Shown one piece after another: positions 23,554 to 32,158 of a stretch of 42,434 nt of DNA. Position 1 is the first letter of the stretch, and the number at the start of each line of letters is the position of its first letter. The position numbers and the translations under genes are program-made. The stretch covers positions 1-42,434 of the forward strand of contig JAKOPT010000162.1 in the NCBI GenBank assembly GCA_029778715.1, in the 5' to 3' direction. Below the pieces are notes generated by a model. The model saw only the letters and a program-made list of their open reading frames with translations. It was not told the origin of the DNA and did no database searches. The DNA is from Actinomycetes bacterium (GTDB lineage Bacteria; Actinomycetota; Actinomycetes; Actinomycetales; Dermatophilaceae).

Positions 23554-24888
23554 ATGATCCCGATGCTTCCCCGCCGCACGGTTCCGGCCGTGGCCGCGGC
23601 GCTCCTCACCGCGGCCGTGATCGCCACCGCCCCGGCCTTCGGCGCCCCCTCGGACCCGGGCACCCCGTCCCAGCAGCAAGTCGACGAGGCCAAGGCCGCG
23701 GCGAGTGCCGCCGCCGGTTCCGTTGACGAGATTCAGAAGCAGTATGCCGCCGCGAGCGCCCGCCTCGACCAACTCGACCAGGGCGTCGCCGTGGCCGAAG
23801 AGAAGTGGAATGCCGCCAAACTGCGTCTCGACGCGGCCCAGCAGGCGGCCGCGGATGCCGCTCAGGAGGCCCAGCGCACGTCGGCCAAGGCCGATGAGAG
23901 TGCCGCGGTGATTCGGCGGTATGCCGCGCAGGTCTATCAGACCCAAAGCGGGCTCGGGGACATCGAGTCCTACCTGAGCAGCGGGGGTCCGCAGCAGTTG
24001 GCCGACCGGTCGGCCGTCATCGACGAGTTGAGTTCGGTGCGCCGCAAGGCCCTGGCCGATGCCTCGGGCCAGGCCAACGCAGCGGCCGAGGCCAAACGGC
24101 GGGCCGACGCAGCCGAGCAGCAGTTCCAGCAGGCGACCGGTGACGCGACAGCGGCCCGGGCGGCGGCCCGAACGGCGGCGGACCAGGCGCACGCCGAGCA
24201 GGCGCGGATCGCCACCGAACAGCAGGCCCGGATCGCCAAGTTGGCGCAATTGCGCAACACTTCCGTGCAGATCGAGCAGGCCCGACAAGACGGTCTGGCG
24301 CGGCAGGCGGCGGCCGAAGCAGCGGCCCGCCAGGCCGAACTGGAGCGCCAAGCCGCGCTCAAGGCCCAGCGTGAGCAGGAGGCCCGCGACGCCGAGGCGC
24401 GCGCCGCGGCGGCCCGGGCTGCAGCCGACCAGGCGGCCAAGGACGCCGCCGCAGCCGGCAACTCGGGATCGTCGGGGTCGTCCAGTTCGGGCGGGTCGTC
24501 CGGGTCCGCGTCACCGCGCCCGAGCGCCGGCAGCCGCCAAGCGGTGGTTGACTTCGCGTATGCCCAACTCGGCAAGCCCTACGTCTGGGGCGCCGAAGGG
24601 CCCAACGCCTACGACTGCTCGGGCCTGACGATGATGGCCTACCGGAGGATCGGGATTTACCTCGAGCACGGGTCGCAGTGGCAGTACAACAACGGCACCA
24701 AGATCCCGCTGAGCCAGTTGCAGCCCGGCGATCTCGTCTTCTTCGGGACGAGTGGCCCCTCGAACCACCACGTGGGCATCTACATCGGCAACGGGCAGAT
24801 GATCCACGCGCCCAACAGCCGCACTGTCGTCAAGATCAGTTCGATCTACTACAGTTCGGATCTCGTGCAGTACGGCGCCCGCTACTGA
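23554..24888 (+). CDS. Secreted NlpC/P60 peptidoglycan endopeptidase with coiled-coil domain
   Basis: A 444-residue protein. An N-terminal signal peptide (basic start, hydrophobic VAAALLTAAVIATAPAFGA) is followed by a long Ala/Gln/Glu-rich coiled coil (about residues 45-300), a Gly/Ser linker, and a C-terminal NlpC/P60 domain. Catalytic Cys355 is in YDCSGLTMMAY, with His in NHHVGIYIGNG (about 405-406) and His418 in MIHAP. This architecture matches the RipA/SagA-like hydrolases that split peptidoglycan between D-Glu and the diamino acid during cell separation. The coiled coil probably controls the enzyme or docks it to FtsEX-type partners; that is known for relatives and inferred here. The ribosome binding site is weak. 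Confidence 0.9.
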   Translation: MIPMLPRRTVPAVAAALLTAAVIATAPAFGAPSDPGTPSQQQVDEAKAAASAAAGSVDEIQKQYAAASARLDQLDQGVAVAEEKWNAAKLRLDAAQQAAADAAQEAQRTSAKADESAAVIRRYAAQVYQTQSGLGDIESYLSSGGPQQLADRSAVIDELSSVRRKALADASGQANAAAEAKRRADAAEQQFQQATGDATAARAAARTAADQAHAEQARIATEQQARIAKLAQLRNTSVQIEQARQDGLARQAAAEAAARQAELERQAALKAQREQEARDAEARAAAARAAADQAAKDAAAAGNSGSSGSSSSGGSSGSASPRPSAGSRQAVVDFAYAQLGKPYVWGAEGPNAYDCSGLTMMAYRRIGIYLEHGSQWQYNNGTKIPLSQLQPGDLVFFGTSGPSNHHVGIYIGNGQMIHAPNSRTVVKISSIYYSSDLVQYGARY

Positions 24889-24934
24889 CCTCGCGCCGAT
24901 CCGGCCGCTGGCTTCGCCGCCCGGCCAGAGCGGT

Positions 24935-25522
24935 TCAAGCGGGCGATCCCAGAATGCGGGCGGCCAAGCGTCCCACCAGGTCGGAGGCCGATTCGGGTAT
25001 GCCGCGGCCGGCCGCGAGGTGCGGCCGCACCGTCGCCAGGGGAAGGTCGAACATCGCGAAAGCGGCCTCATCGGCCCGGATCTCGGCCTGCCGGGCCACG
25101 GATCGGGCCGTGCGCGCCAACAGGGTGCGCAGGGCTGTGTTGTCGCTGTCCCAGTTGTGCCGATCGGCCGCGCTCCACCCTTCTGGGGCAAAGGCCGTTG
25201 CCCCCGCATGGAGCACCTGGGCTTCGGCGGCATGGGCGCGGCACCAATCGACGCACCAGACGGCGGCCTCAATGCCCCGCGCGGGATCGGGTGTATCGCC
25301 GAGGACGGTCACCAGTTCGGCGACGAACCGCTCGGTGGTTCGCAGCCACACCGCGGCGAGCAGGGCAGCGCGATCAGGGAAGCGGTGATAGATCGAGCCG
25401 CTCGGGGCGGCGCAGTGGCGCGCGAGCGCCGCCATGGTCACCGCCTGGGCGCCGCCGCGGGCGAACAACTCGATGGCGGCGTCGAGGAGAGCCTCACGGT
25501 CATGCACGGCTCGTCGACCCAC
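24935..25522 (-). CDS. TetR family transcriptional regulator
   Basis: A 195-residue protein. The N-terminal helix-turn-helix (ALLDAAIELFARGGAQAVTM, then AALARHCAAPSGSIYHRFP) is at about residues 11-52. The effector domain contains several Trp and Cys residues (AAVWCVDWCRAH) and is not assignable to a ligand. It is divergent from the thioesterase gene across 67 bases that hold a 16-base dyad. Repression of itself and the thioesterase is the likely role. It converges with the NlpC/P60 gene with a 46-base gap in which I see no strong terminator. Confidence 0.85.
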   Translation of the reverse strand: MGRRAVHDREALLDAAIELFARGGAQAVTMAALARHCAAPSGSIYHRFPDRAALLAAVWLRTTERFVAELVTVLGDTPDPARGIEAAVWCVDWCRAHAAEAQVLHAGATAFAPEGWSAADRHNWDSDNTALRTLLARTARSVARQAEIRADEAAFAMFDLPLATVRPHLAAGRGIPESASDLVGRLAARILGSPA

Positions 25523-25553
25523 GTGTCCACCCTAGCGGGAGCACCCGGCATAC

Positions 25554-25569
25554 TAGAGAGAGGTCTCTA
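25554..25569. promoter_or_regulatory. Palindromic operator between tetR and the thioesterase gene
   Basis: TAGAGA and TCTCTA are separated by GAGG. The dyad lies 20 bases before the thioesterase start codon and overlaps a possible start of transcription, as expected for a TetR-type operator. Binding is inferred from position. Confidence 0.5.
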
Positions 25570-25589
25570 ATAAAAACGGGAGGATGACC

Positions 25590-26006
25590 ATGACCCTCGG
25601 ACTCAGCGACGCCGTCGCCGTTCTCGCCGCCCAGCCCTTCAGCCGCTTGCTCGGCACGAGGGTCACGAGGTTCGACACCGAGGGTGTTGTCCTCGAGTTG
25701 GACATTGCCGACCAGCACCGTCAACAGGCCGGGCTCGTCCACGGCGGCGTCTACGCCTACCTCGTCGACAACGCCGCGGCCTTCGCAGCCGGTACGGCCA
25801 TCGGGCCGCGCTTGGTGAGCACGAACACCTCGCTGACCCTCGTCAATGGCGTCCGGGAGGGGACCTTGCGCGCGCACGCCGTCGTCCAACACGCCGAGCG
25901 CGGTCAGGCGGTCTGCATGGTCACGGTCAGCGCCGTCGCCCCTGACGGCACCGAGACGGTCTGCGCCCTCGGGCAGGGCACCGCGGTGGCGACCGGGGGG
26001 CGGTAA
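25590..26006 (+). CDS. PaaI-type hotdog-fold thioesterase
   Basis: A 138-residue single hotdog domain. The active-site helix region is QQAGLVHGGVYAYLVDNAAA (about residues 44-63), with the HGG and the Asp that in PaaI-type enzymes positions the acyl-CoA thioester. The length is typical. I chose the ATG at 25590 because GGGAGG is then 6 bases away; the ATG at 25584 abuts that site. It is likely controlled by the divergent TetR protein. The acyl-CoA substrate is unknown; phenylacetyl-, hydroxyphenyl- or fatty acyl-CoA are all possible. Confidence 0.85.
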   Translation: MTLGLSDAVAVLAAQPFSRLLGTRVTRFDTEGVVLELDIADQHRQQAGLVHGGVYAYLVDNAAAFAAGTAIGPRLVSTNTSLTLVNGVREGTLRAHAVVQHAERGQAVCMVTVSAVAPDGTETVCALGQGTAVATGGR

Positions 26007-26041
26007 CCGCGGCGTTCCGCAGGGTGCGACCCGGGCCGTTA

Positions 26042-26064
26042 TTGCAAACGAGTTGCACTAGAGT
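26042..26064 (+). promoter_or_regulatory. Nur-box-like site and -10 of the nickel transporter operon
   Basis: TTGCAA, five bases (ACGAG), then TTGCAC at 26042-26058 fits the Streptomyces Nur consensus tTGCaa-N5-ttGCAA with one mismatch. TAGAGT at 26059-26064 follows directly as a -10. Bound Nur would block the promoter when nickel is sufficient. The consensus is from memory of published Nur work; binding is inferred. Confidence 0.6.
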
Positions 26065-26098
26065 CGCCCCGGACTGACGACCCCACGACGGAGCGGCC

Positions 26099-27178
26099 AT
26101 GCACATCCCCGACGGCTACCTTTCCCCGCAAACGTGCGCCGCGGCATACGTCCTCGCCGTCCCCACCCTCGCGATCGCCTCCCGGCGCGTGTCCCGAGGG
26201 GTCACCACGCGGCAGGTGCCCCTGCTCGCGATGTTCGCCGCGGTGAGTTTTCTCGTCATGATGTTCAACATCCCGATCCCCGACGGCACCACCGCCCATG
26301 CCGTGGGGGCGGTCATGATCGCCATCGCGCTCGGCCCGTGGGCGGCGGTCATCGCGGTGTCGGTGGCGCTGCTCTTCCAGGCGCTGCTGTTCGGGGACGG
26401 TGGGGTCCTCGCCTACGGCGCCAACGTGCTCAACATGGCGATCGTCATGCCGTTTGTCGGGATCGCGGCCTACCGCGTGCTCGCCGGTCGCAGCGCCCTC
26501 CGGTCCACCCGGCGGGTCGTCGCGGCGGGGGTGGCCGGGTTCCTCGGGATCAACGCCGCGGCGCTCGCTGCTGCCGTCGAGTTCGGCATCCAGCCCGCGC
26601 TCTTCCACACCGCCGACGGTATGCCGCTCTACGCGCCGTACTCCTTCGCCCAGACGATCCCCGCCATGGCCCTGGCCCATCTCGTCGTCGCCGGACCGGT
26701 CGAGGGCATCCTCACCGGAGCCGTGTTCGCCTACCTGGCCAAGGCCAACCCCGAGGCACTGCGGGGCACCCACGGCGACCTCGTCACCTCCCCCGACGCC
26801 GGCGCCTCCCGGCCCGCGCGGGTCGGATGGAGCACCCCCGCCAAGGTCGCCGTGGGGTTTGTCGCGGCCCTCGTCGTGCTGTCCCCCCTGGGGTTGCTCG
26901 CCCCCGGCGGGGCATTCGGTGAGGACGCCCCTGCGGATCTCGACCTTGGCGCCCTGGGCCTGCAGGCAATCCCCGCCGGGATGGCGCGCTACACCGGCTT
27001 CTGGCGGCATACGGTGCTCGCCGATTACGGCGCGGGCGGCGCCCACGCGACGCTGGGCTACTGGCTGTCGGCGCTCGTCGGCATCGCCGTCATCGGGGCC
27101 GCCGTCTATGCGATGGGGCGGCTCGTCGGGGTGTTCCGCGGGCGCCGCGCCACCCCGGCTTCCGCGGTCCAGGACTGA
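26099..27178 (+). CDS. nikMN: ECF-type nickel (or cobalt) transporter substrate-binding membrane protein, NikM-NikN/CbiM fusion
   Basis: A 359-residue membrane protein. The N-terminus MHIPDGYLSP is the metal-binding signature of CbiM/NikM, where the free N-terminus and His2 hold Ni(II) or Co(II); this fixes the start codon. About seven hydrophobic helices follow, with NIPIPDGTTAH and GDGGVLAYGANVLNMA typical of the family. The C-terminal part (after about residue 235) has two more helices around a short extracytoplasmic segment, as in fused NikN. The next two genes complete the transporter. The Nur-like box upstream favours nickel, possibly for urease, hydrogenase or Ni-SOD, none of which is in this window. 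Confidence 0.88.
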   Translation: MHIPDGYLSPQTCAAAYVLAVPTLAIASRRVSRGVTTRQVPLLAMFAAVSFLVMMFNIPIPDGTTAHAVGAVMIAIALGPWAAVIAVSVALLFQALLFGDGGVLAYGANVLNMAIVMPFVGIAAYRVLAGRSALRSTRRVVAAGVAGFLGINAAALAAAVEFGIQPALFHTADGMPLYAPYSFAQTIPAMALAHLVVAGPVEGILTGAVFAYLAKANPEALRGTHGDLVTSPDAGASRPARVGWSTPAKVAVGFVAALVVLSPLGLLAPGGAFGEDAPADLDLGALGLQAIPAGMARYTGFWRHTVLADYGAGGAHATLGYWLSALVGIAVIGAAVYAMGRLVGVFRGRRATPASAVQD

Positions 27179-27181
27179 TTC

Positions 27182-28120
27182 GTGACGCGCGGCGCCGCCC
27201 CGCCCCGGAGCCGGGCCGACACTCCCGCCTGGCTGGTCCAGCCCCAGGCCCCGCTGCGCCCCGGTAGCCGTGTGGGCCGCCGCCGGGCGTCGTTCCTCGA
27301 GCGCACTCTCGGTGACGGCGCGGAGGTGTTCCGCCGGGCCATGTATGCCGAGATCGACGGGTCGCGGGGGGCCCTGCAGCGCCTCGACCCGCGCGCCAAA
27401 CTCGTCGCCCTCGTCGCCCTCCTCGTCGCGGTCGCGCTCGTCCACAGCCCGCTCACCTTGGTCGTGGGGTATGCCGCGATCGTCGCCGTCGCGTGGGCGG
27501 GCGGGGTGCCGATGCGCTCGTTCGTGCGCCGCGTATGGCTCGTCGTGCCGGCGTTCACCGCCGTTGCGGTGGCCCCGGCGACGCTGTCGGTGGTCACGCC
27601 CGGGCAGATCGTCGTGCCCTTGTGGACGTGGCACGGCGCACCCCAGGGGTTGACACGCCAGGGGTTGCTCGCCGCTGCGCTCATCGTGCTGCGGGTCGCC
27701 TGCTCGGTCTCGCTCGTGCTGCTCGTCACGCTCACCACCCCCTGGAACCGGTTGCTCGGCGCCCTGGGCGCGCTCGGCGTGCCGCGCATCTTCGTCACGA
27801 TCATCGCCATGGCCTACCGCTATCTCTTTGTCCTGCTGGGCAACATCACCGACCTGCTGATGGCGCGCAAGGCCCGCACGGTGCGCCCACCCGACCACGG
27901 CGCTGGCGACCGGCGCTTCGTGGGCGCGGCCGTGGGGACCCTGCTCGGCAAGTCCCACCACCTCGCCGAGGAGGTCCACCAGGCGATGGTGGCGCGGGGG
28001 TATGCCGGCCGGCACTATGCGCTGGAAAGGTCCCGGTTCGTCGCCGCCGACGTCCTCGTCGTCCTTGCCGCTCTCGCCGCGGCCGTGGTGATCCTGGGGG
28101 TCGACCGTGTCCTGCGCTGA
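27182..28120 (+). CDS. nikQ: ECF transporter transmembrane (T) component, NikQ/CbiQ family
   Basis: A 312-residue membrane protein that links the substrate component to the ATPase. A cytoplasmic N-terminal extension of about 60 residues, rich in Arg and Pro, precedes the usual start (RLDPRAKLVALVALLVAVAL). The coupling motif ARG appears in HQAMVARGYAGRH near residue 275. It begins with GTG, 3 bases after the nikMN stop. The ATPase gene starts 14 bases before this gene ends, so expression of the three is tightly linked. Confidence 0.88.
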   Translation: MTRGAAPPRSRADTPAWLVQPQAPLRPGSRVGRRRASFLERTLGDGAEVFRRAMYAEIDGSRGALQRLDPRAKLVALVALLVAVALVHSPLTLVVGYAAIVAVAWAGGVPMRSFVRRVWLVVPAFTAVAVAPATLSVVTPGQIVVPLWTWHGAPQGLTRQGLLAAALIVLRVACSVSLVLLVTLTTPWNRLLGALGALGVPRIFVTIIAMAYRYLFVLLGNITDLLMARKARTVRPPDHGAGDRRFVGAAVGTLLGKSHHLAEEVHQAMVARGYAGRHYALERSRFVAADVLVVLAALAAAVVILGVDRVLR

Positions 28121-28889
28121 GGAACTGCCGGCGAGCGAACCGGTCTATGCGGTGCGCAACCTCACGTACACCTATCTCGGACGGTTCGCGGCCCTGTCCG
28201 GGGTGAGTTTCGATGTGCGACGCGGGGAACGGGTGGCGCTCCTCGGGGCCAACGGCTCGGGCAAATCGACTCTGCTCAAGATCCTCGCCGGGCTCATCCA
28301 CCCGACCTCGGGACACGTCGCGGCGTTCGGGAAGGCCCTCACCGAGACCGCGCTCATGGAGGAGCAATTCAACCGGGACTTCCGCTCCCGGGTCGGGATC
28401 GTGTTCCAAAACCCGGACACTCAGGTGTTTTCGGCGACCGTGCGGGAGGAGATCGCATTCGGCTGCCTCCAGTTAGGGTTGCCGCCCGAGGAGGCGCAGC
28501 AACGGCTCGACGATGTGTTGCGGCTCCTGGAGATCACCGACCTCGTCGAGCGCGCGCCCTTCCAGTTGTCGGGGGGCCAGAAGAAGAAGGTCGCGCTCGC
28601 TTCCGTCCTCGTCATGAACCCCGAGGTCATCCTCTTCGACGAGCCCACGGCCGCTCTCGATCCGCGTACCCAGCACTGGCTCATCGACCTCATCGGGGCG
28701 TTGGGGGAGGCCGGCAAGACGATCGTCGTGGCCACCCACGACCTCCACACCCTCGCCGACCTCACCGATCGGGCCCTCGTGTTCGCCGAGGACCACACCC
28801 TCCTCGCCGACGCCCCCACCCCGGCGATCCTCGCCGACCCCGCCGCGCTGCTCAGGGCCAACCTGATCCACGACCACCGGCCCTACTGA
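28107..28889 (+). CDS. nikO: ECF transporter ATP-binding protein, NikO/CbiO family
   Basis: A 260-residue ABC ATPase. Walker A is LLGANGSGKSTLL (about 46-58), the Q-loop is VFQNPDTQVFSATVREEIAFG (a form typical of ECF ATPases), the signature is QLSGGQKKKVALA, Walker B is VILFDEPTAALDP, and the switch His is in VVATHDLHTL. It energises the NikMN-NikQ complex. Start GTG 28107. A large inverted repeat lies directly after the stop and separates it from the convergent ppa gene. Confidence 0.9.
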   Translation: MSCAEELPASEPVYAVRNLTYTYLGRFAALSGVSFDVRRGERVALLGANGSGKSTLLKILAGLIHPTSGHVAAFGKALTETALMEEQFNRDFRSRVGIVFQNPDTQVFSATVREEIAFGCLQLGLPPEEAQQRLDDVLRLLEITDLVERAPFQLSGGQKKKVALASVLVMNPEVILFDEPTAALDPRTQHWLIDLIGALGEAGKTIVVATHDLHTLADLTDRALVFAEDHTLLADAPTPAILADPAALLRANLIHDHRPY

Positions 28890-28895
28890 AACGCC

Positions 28896-28945
28896 GTCGG
28901 CGGTGTCCACAACCCACCTATTGGTCGATTGTTGACACCGCCGAC
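28896..28945. terminator. Large inverted repeat between convergent nikO and ppa
   Basis: GTCGGCGGTGTC at 28896 pairs with GACACCGCCGAC at 28934; the arms extend to 17 bases with one mismatch around a 16-base loop. There is no T-run. The right arm plus loop end (TTGGTCGATTGTTGACAC) is repeated with changes at 28946-28974. It may be a bidirectional terminator or a remnant of a mobile element end. Confidence 0.55.
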
Positions 28946-28984
28946 TTGGTCGATTGGTGACACACCCCGCCGACGGGCGTGGCC

Positions 28985-29623
28985 TCACTCGGCGTCGTGG
29001 AGCGGACGGTCCTTGGTCGCCAACTCGAGGACGGCCTTGCGGATCGCCTCTTGCAACTCGGCTTCCGTGTGCCGCGTCTTGGAGTGCTCGCTCAACCCTT
29101 GGGTCGCGTGCTCGGGCGAGCGCCAGCGCGCTGTCGAGACGCCGGCGTCGCGGGCCCGGTCGAACGCCTCGCGGACGGCGACCTCGGCCTCGGCGCGGCC
29201 GGCCCAGTGGGCACCCTCGACCGACTTGCCCGGCTCCAGGTCCTTGTAGGTCTCGAAGAAGTGCTGGATCTCCAGCCGGTCGAACTCGTTGATGTGCTCC
29301 AACTCGGTGATGTGGCTCTTGCGCGGGTCGCCCGCGGGGATGCACAGAATCTTGTCGTCGCCGCCGGCCTCGTCGCGCATGTGGAACATGCCGATCGGCC
29401 GGGCCCGCACGAGGCATCCGGGCCATGTGGGCTCGTCAAGGAGGACGAGGGCGTCGAGCGGGTCACCGTCCTCGCCGAGGCTGTCCTCGACATAGCCGTA
29501 GTCGCTCGGATAGGCCATCGACGTGAACAGCATCCGGTCGAGGCGGATGCGTCCGCTCTCATGGTCGACTTCGTACTTGTTCCGCGCGCCCTTGGGGATC
29601 TCGATCGTGACGTCGAACTCCAC
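28985..29623 (-). CDS. ppa: Inorganic pyrophosphatase with C-terminal extension
   Basis: A family I soluble pyrophosphatase, 212 residues from the chosen GTG at 29623 (AAGGA lies 5 bases upstream; an in-frame GTG at 29647 would overlap the TAGGTG -10). Marks are [40 protein letters not shown] with the metal-binding Asp cluster, and [15 protein letters not shown]. It drives biosynthesis by removing pyrophosphate. Actinobacterial enzymes are usually about 165 residues; here about 45 extra residues follow the core ([15 protein letters not shown] to the Asp/Glu end), of unknown use. It is divergent from dacB. Confidence 0.93.
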   Translation of the reverse strand: MEFDVTIEIPKGARNKYEVDHESGRIRLDRMLFTSMAYPSDYGYVEDSLGEDGDPLDALVLLDEPTWPGCLVRARPIGMFHMRDEAGGDDKILCIPAGDPRKSHITELEHINEFDRLEIQHFFETYKDLEPGKSVEGAHWAGRAEAEVAVREAFDRARDAGVSTARWRSPEHATQGLSEHSKTRHTEAELQEAIRKAVLELATKDRPLHDAE

Positions 29624-29644
29624 TGCGTCCTTCTTCCCATAGGT

Positions 29645-29650
29645 CACCTA
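29645..29650 (-). promoter_or_regulatory. ppa -10 box
   Basis: TAGGTG on the minus strand, 21 bases before the ppa GTG; the ribosome binding site AAGAAGGA lies between. This supports the shorter start. Confidence 0.4.
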
Positions 29651-29705
29651 CGCTTGCGGAAAGCAGTCTCCCTCATCAGGGGGCCCATCGTGAGAGGAGG
29701 GGTGC

Positions 29706-31094
29706 GTGAAACGGGTCATCATTGCCGTCGTCGCCGTACTCCTGCTCGCCGGCGGCGGGTATGCCGTGGCCGACGCGTACGACAAGGTCCCCGGCATCCT
29801 CACCCTTCCGGCGCCGGTGCCGTCCGGGCTGGTCCCGCTGCCCCGCCCCTCGGCGTCCCCGTCGTCGTCGACCGCTCCGGCGTCGACCGCGGCAGCAGTC
29901 ACCGCGGCCCTGAGCCCCGTCCTCGCCGACGGGAGCCTGGGCTCCGGGGCCGGTGCCGTCGTCCGCGACGGGCTCACCGGCGAACTCCTCTACGGTGCCG
30001 GTGCCGACACTCCGCGCACCTTGGCCTCGGTCCAGAAGGTGCTCGCCGCCCTACCCATCACCGACCACCTCGACGCCCAGGGCACGATGGCCACGCGGGT
30101 GGTGTCCGCGGGCGGCAGCGACCTCGTCCTCGTCGCCGGCGGCGACACCCTCCTCGCGACCGGCGCGGGCGACCCGCACGCTACCGTCGGGCGGGCCGGG
30201 TTGGCCGACCTTGCCGCTGAGGTCAACGCCGCCGCACCTCCCGGCGCGCTCACGGTCCGGTTGGACACCTCGTATGCCGCGGGGCCCCGGGTGCCCAGCG
30301 CGTGGAAAGCGGGGGACGTCGCCGCGGGGTTCACCCGGACGGTGGGCATGATCGGCCTCGCCGACAACCGCCCGGTCCACGGGGTGGTGCCGCGCCAGGA
30401 AAGCGATGCCGACGCCCTCACGGCATTCGTCGCCGCGCTGCGGGCCACCGGGCGCACGGTCACCGCCGCCGCCGCGGGCGCCGCACCGGCAGCGAACGCG
30501 AGCGTGCTCGGTGTGGTCCGCTCCGCACCCATCGGCGATGTCCTCGACCACGCCATCGCCGACAGCGACAACGCGCTCATCGAGAACCTGCTCCGGCAGG
30601 CGATGGTCGCAGCGGGGCAGACCGTGCCCGCGGACGGCAACACCGGCACCTTCGTCACCGACCAACTCGCCAAGGCCGGGATCACGACGACCGGGTTTGC
30701 CCTTACCGACGGCTGCGGCCTCGGCCCCGGACAGAAGGCCACCCTGACCGCCGTCGACCAGGTGCTCGCCCTCGCCACCGCGGCACCGACCAAGGGGCAA
30801 CCGGCGCGCGACGCCCTGCGGCGAGTCGTCGCCGACCTGCCGGTGTCCGGCCTGACCGGCACCCTCGCCGACCGGTTCACCGCCGGTGACACCGCGTCGG
30901 TGGCCGGCGTGCCGCGCGCCAAGACCGGCACCCTCACCGGGGTCACCGCCCTCGCCGGGGTCACCACCGACGTCGACGGGCGGCTGTTCACCTTCGCGGT
31001 CGCCGCCGACCGGGTGCCACCAGCGGGAACGGGCCAGGCGCGCACCACGTTGGACCGATTCGTGGCCACCCTCACCCGATGTGGCTGTCGCTGA
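29706..31094 (+). CDS. dacB: D-alanyl-D-alanine carboxypeptidase/endopeptidase (PBP4, S13 family)
   Basis: A 462-residue penicillin-binding protein. An N-terminal hydrophobic segment (VIIAVVAVLLLAGGGYAVA) serves as signal or anchor, then a Pro/Ser-rich stretch. The three active-site motifs are SVQK (Ser108, Lys111), SDN (Ser287 to Asn289) and KTG (Lys406). The acyl-serine enzyme trims or cleaves peptidoglycan peptides outside the membrane. The GTG start is preceded by GAGGAGG. It is followed after 16 bases by the DUF2342 gene, starting the plus-strand run that leads into the folate genes; this order is common in Micrococcales. Confidence 0.9.
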   Translation: MKRVIIAVVAVLLLAGGGYAVADAYDKVPGILTLPAPVPSGLVPLPRPSASPSSSTAPASTAAAVTAALSPVLADGSLGSGAGAVVRDGLTGELLYGAGADTPRTLASVQKVLAALPITDHLDAQGTMATRVVSAGGSDLVLVAGGDTLLATGAGDPHATVGRAGLADLAAEVNAAAPPGALTVRLDTSYAAGPRVPSAWKAGDVAAGFTRTVGMIGLADNRPVHGVVPRQESDADALTAFVAALRATGRTVTAAAAGAAPAANASVLGVVRSAPIGDVLDHAIADSDNALIENLLRQAMVAAGQTVPADGNTGTFVTDQLAKAGITTTGFALTDGCGLGPGQKATLTAVDQVLALATAAPTKGQPARDALRRVVADLPVSGLTGTLADRFTAGDTASVAGVPRAKTGTLTGVTALAGVTTDVDGRLFTFAVAADRVPPAGTGQARTTLDRFVATLTRCGCR

Positions 31095-31110
31095 CGACCA
31101 AAGGACGCAC

Positions 31111-32157
31111 GTGCCCGAATACATCGACTGGGAGTTCGCCAAGAGCACCGGGCGCACCCTCGTCTCTGCCGGACCGCGGCTCACCCCGCAGGAGGCGGCG
31201 CGGGAGGTGAGCGCCATCCGGGAGGCGGCGCGGGCGGCATACACCCCGGTCGCGGAAACGGCCCGGCTGCACACCCCACCGAACGCGCCCGCCGCGGTCG
31301 TTGTCGACCGGCCGACGTGGATTGCTCGCAATGCCGACTCGATGCGTGACCTGCTCGCCCCGGCGGTCGACGAGCTCCTCGCCCGCCGCAGCGAGTTCAC
31401 CCCGCACCCCCTGGTGGCGAGCATCGGCGGCAAACTCACCGGCGGCGAGGCCGGCGCCCTCTTCGCGTTCCTCGCGAGCAAGGTGCTCGGGCAGTACGAC
31501 CTGGCGCCCGGCGGCACCCCCCAACTCATGCTCGTCGCCCCGAACCTGCTTCAGGTGCAGCGCGACCTCGACCTCGACGCCGCCGACTTCCGGGCCTGGG
31601 TGTGCCTCCACGAGGAGACCCACCGGGTGCAATTCACGGCCGTGCCGTGGCTGCGCGAACACCTCATCGCCGGGTCACGCGCGCTCGTCGTCGACCTGGC
31701 CCCCGACCCCGACCGGTTGCAGGAGTTGGTCAAGGGAGTTGGTGCGCGGTTGCGGGAGGCCGTCAGTGAAGGTGGCCTGGGGCTCGCCGACCTGCTCACC
31801 ACGCCCGAGCAGCGGGCCGAACTGGCGCAGTTGACGGCGGTCATGTCCCTCCTCGAGGGGCACGCCGATGTGGTCATGGACGATGTCGGCCCGGCCCACG
31901 TGCCGAGCGTGGCCGTCATCCGGGAGCGGTTCGAACGGCGCCGCGACGGCGTCGGCCTCCTCGACAAGGTGCTACGGCGCCTCCTCGGGCTCGAGGCCAA
32001 GATGCGGCAGTACCGCGACGGGGCCCGTTTCGTGCGCGCCGTCCAGGACCAGGTGGGCGTCGACGGGTTCAACGCGGTGTGGACCGCCCCCGACACCTTG
32101 CCGTCGCCGGCGGAGATCGCCGACCCGGGCGCGTGGGTGCGCCGGATCCACGGCTGA
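31111..32157 (+). CDS. Zinc-dependent metalloprotease, DUF2342 family (F420-associated type)
   Basis: A 348-residue protein of the actinobacterial DUF2342 family. The zinc motif HEETH (H167 to H171) lies in WVCLHEETHRVQFTAVPWLR, and a second conserved segment SLLEGHADVVMD probably gives the third ligand (Glu) and neighbours. The family is annotated as putative hydrolase and, in part, as associated with F420-making organisms; no substrate is known. The GTG start has AAGGA 5 bases upstream. It sits between dacB and tilS, one base before tilS, a conserved arrangement. Confidence 0.85.
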   Translation: MPEYIDWEFAKSTGRTLVSAGPRLTPQEAAREVSAIREAARAAYTPVAETARLHTPPNAPAAVVVDRPTWIARNADSMRDLLAPAVDELLARRSEFTPHPLVASIGGKLTGGEAGALFAFLASKVLGQYDLAPGGTPQLMLVAPNLLQVQRDLDLDAADFRAWVCLHEETHRVQFTAVPWLREHLIAGSRALVVDLAPDPDRLQELVKGVGARLREAVSEGGLGLADLLTTPEQRAELAQLTAVMSLLEGHADVVMDDVGPAHVPSVAVIRERFERRRDGVGLLDKVLRRLLGLEAKMRQYRDGARFVRAVQDQVGVDGFNAVWTAPDTLPSPAEIADPGAWVRRIHG

Positions 32158-32158
32158 G

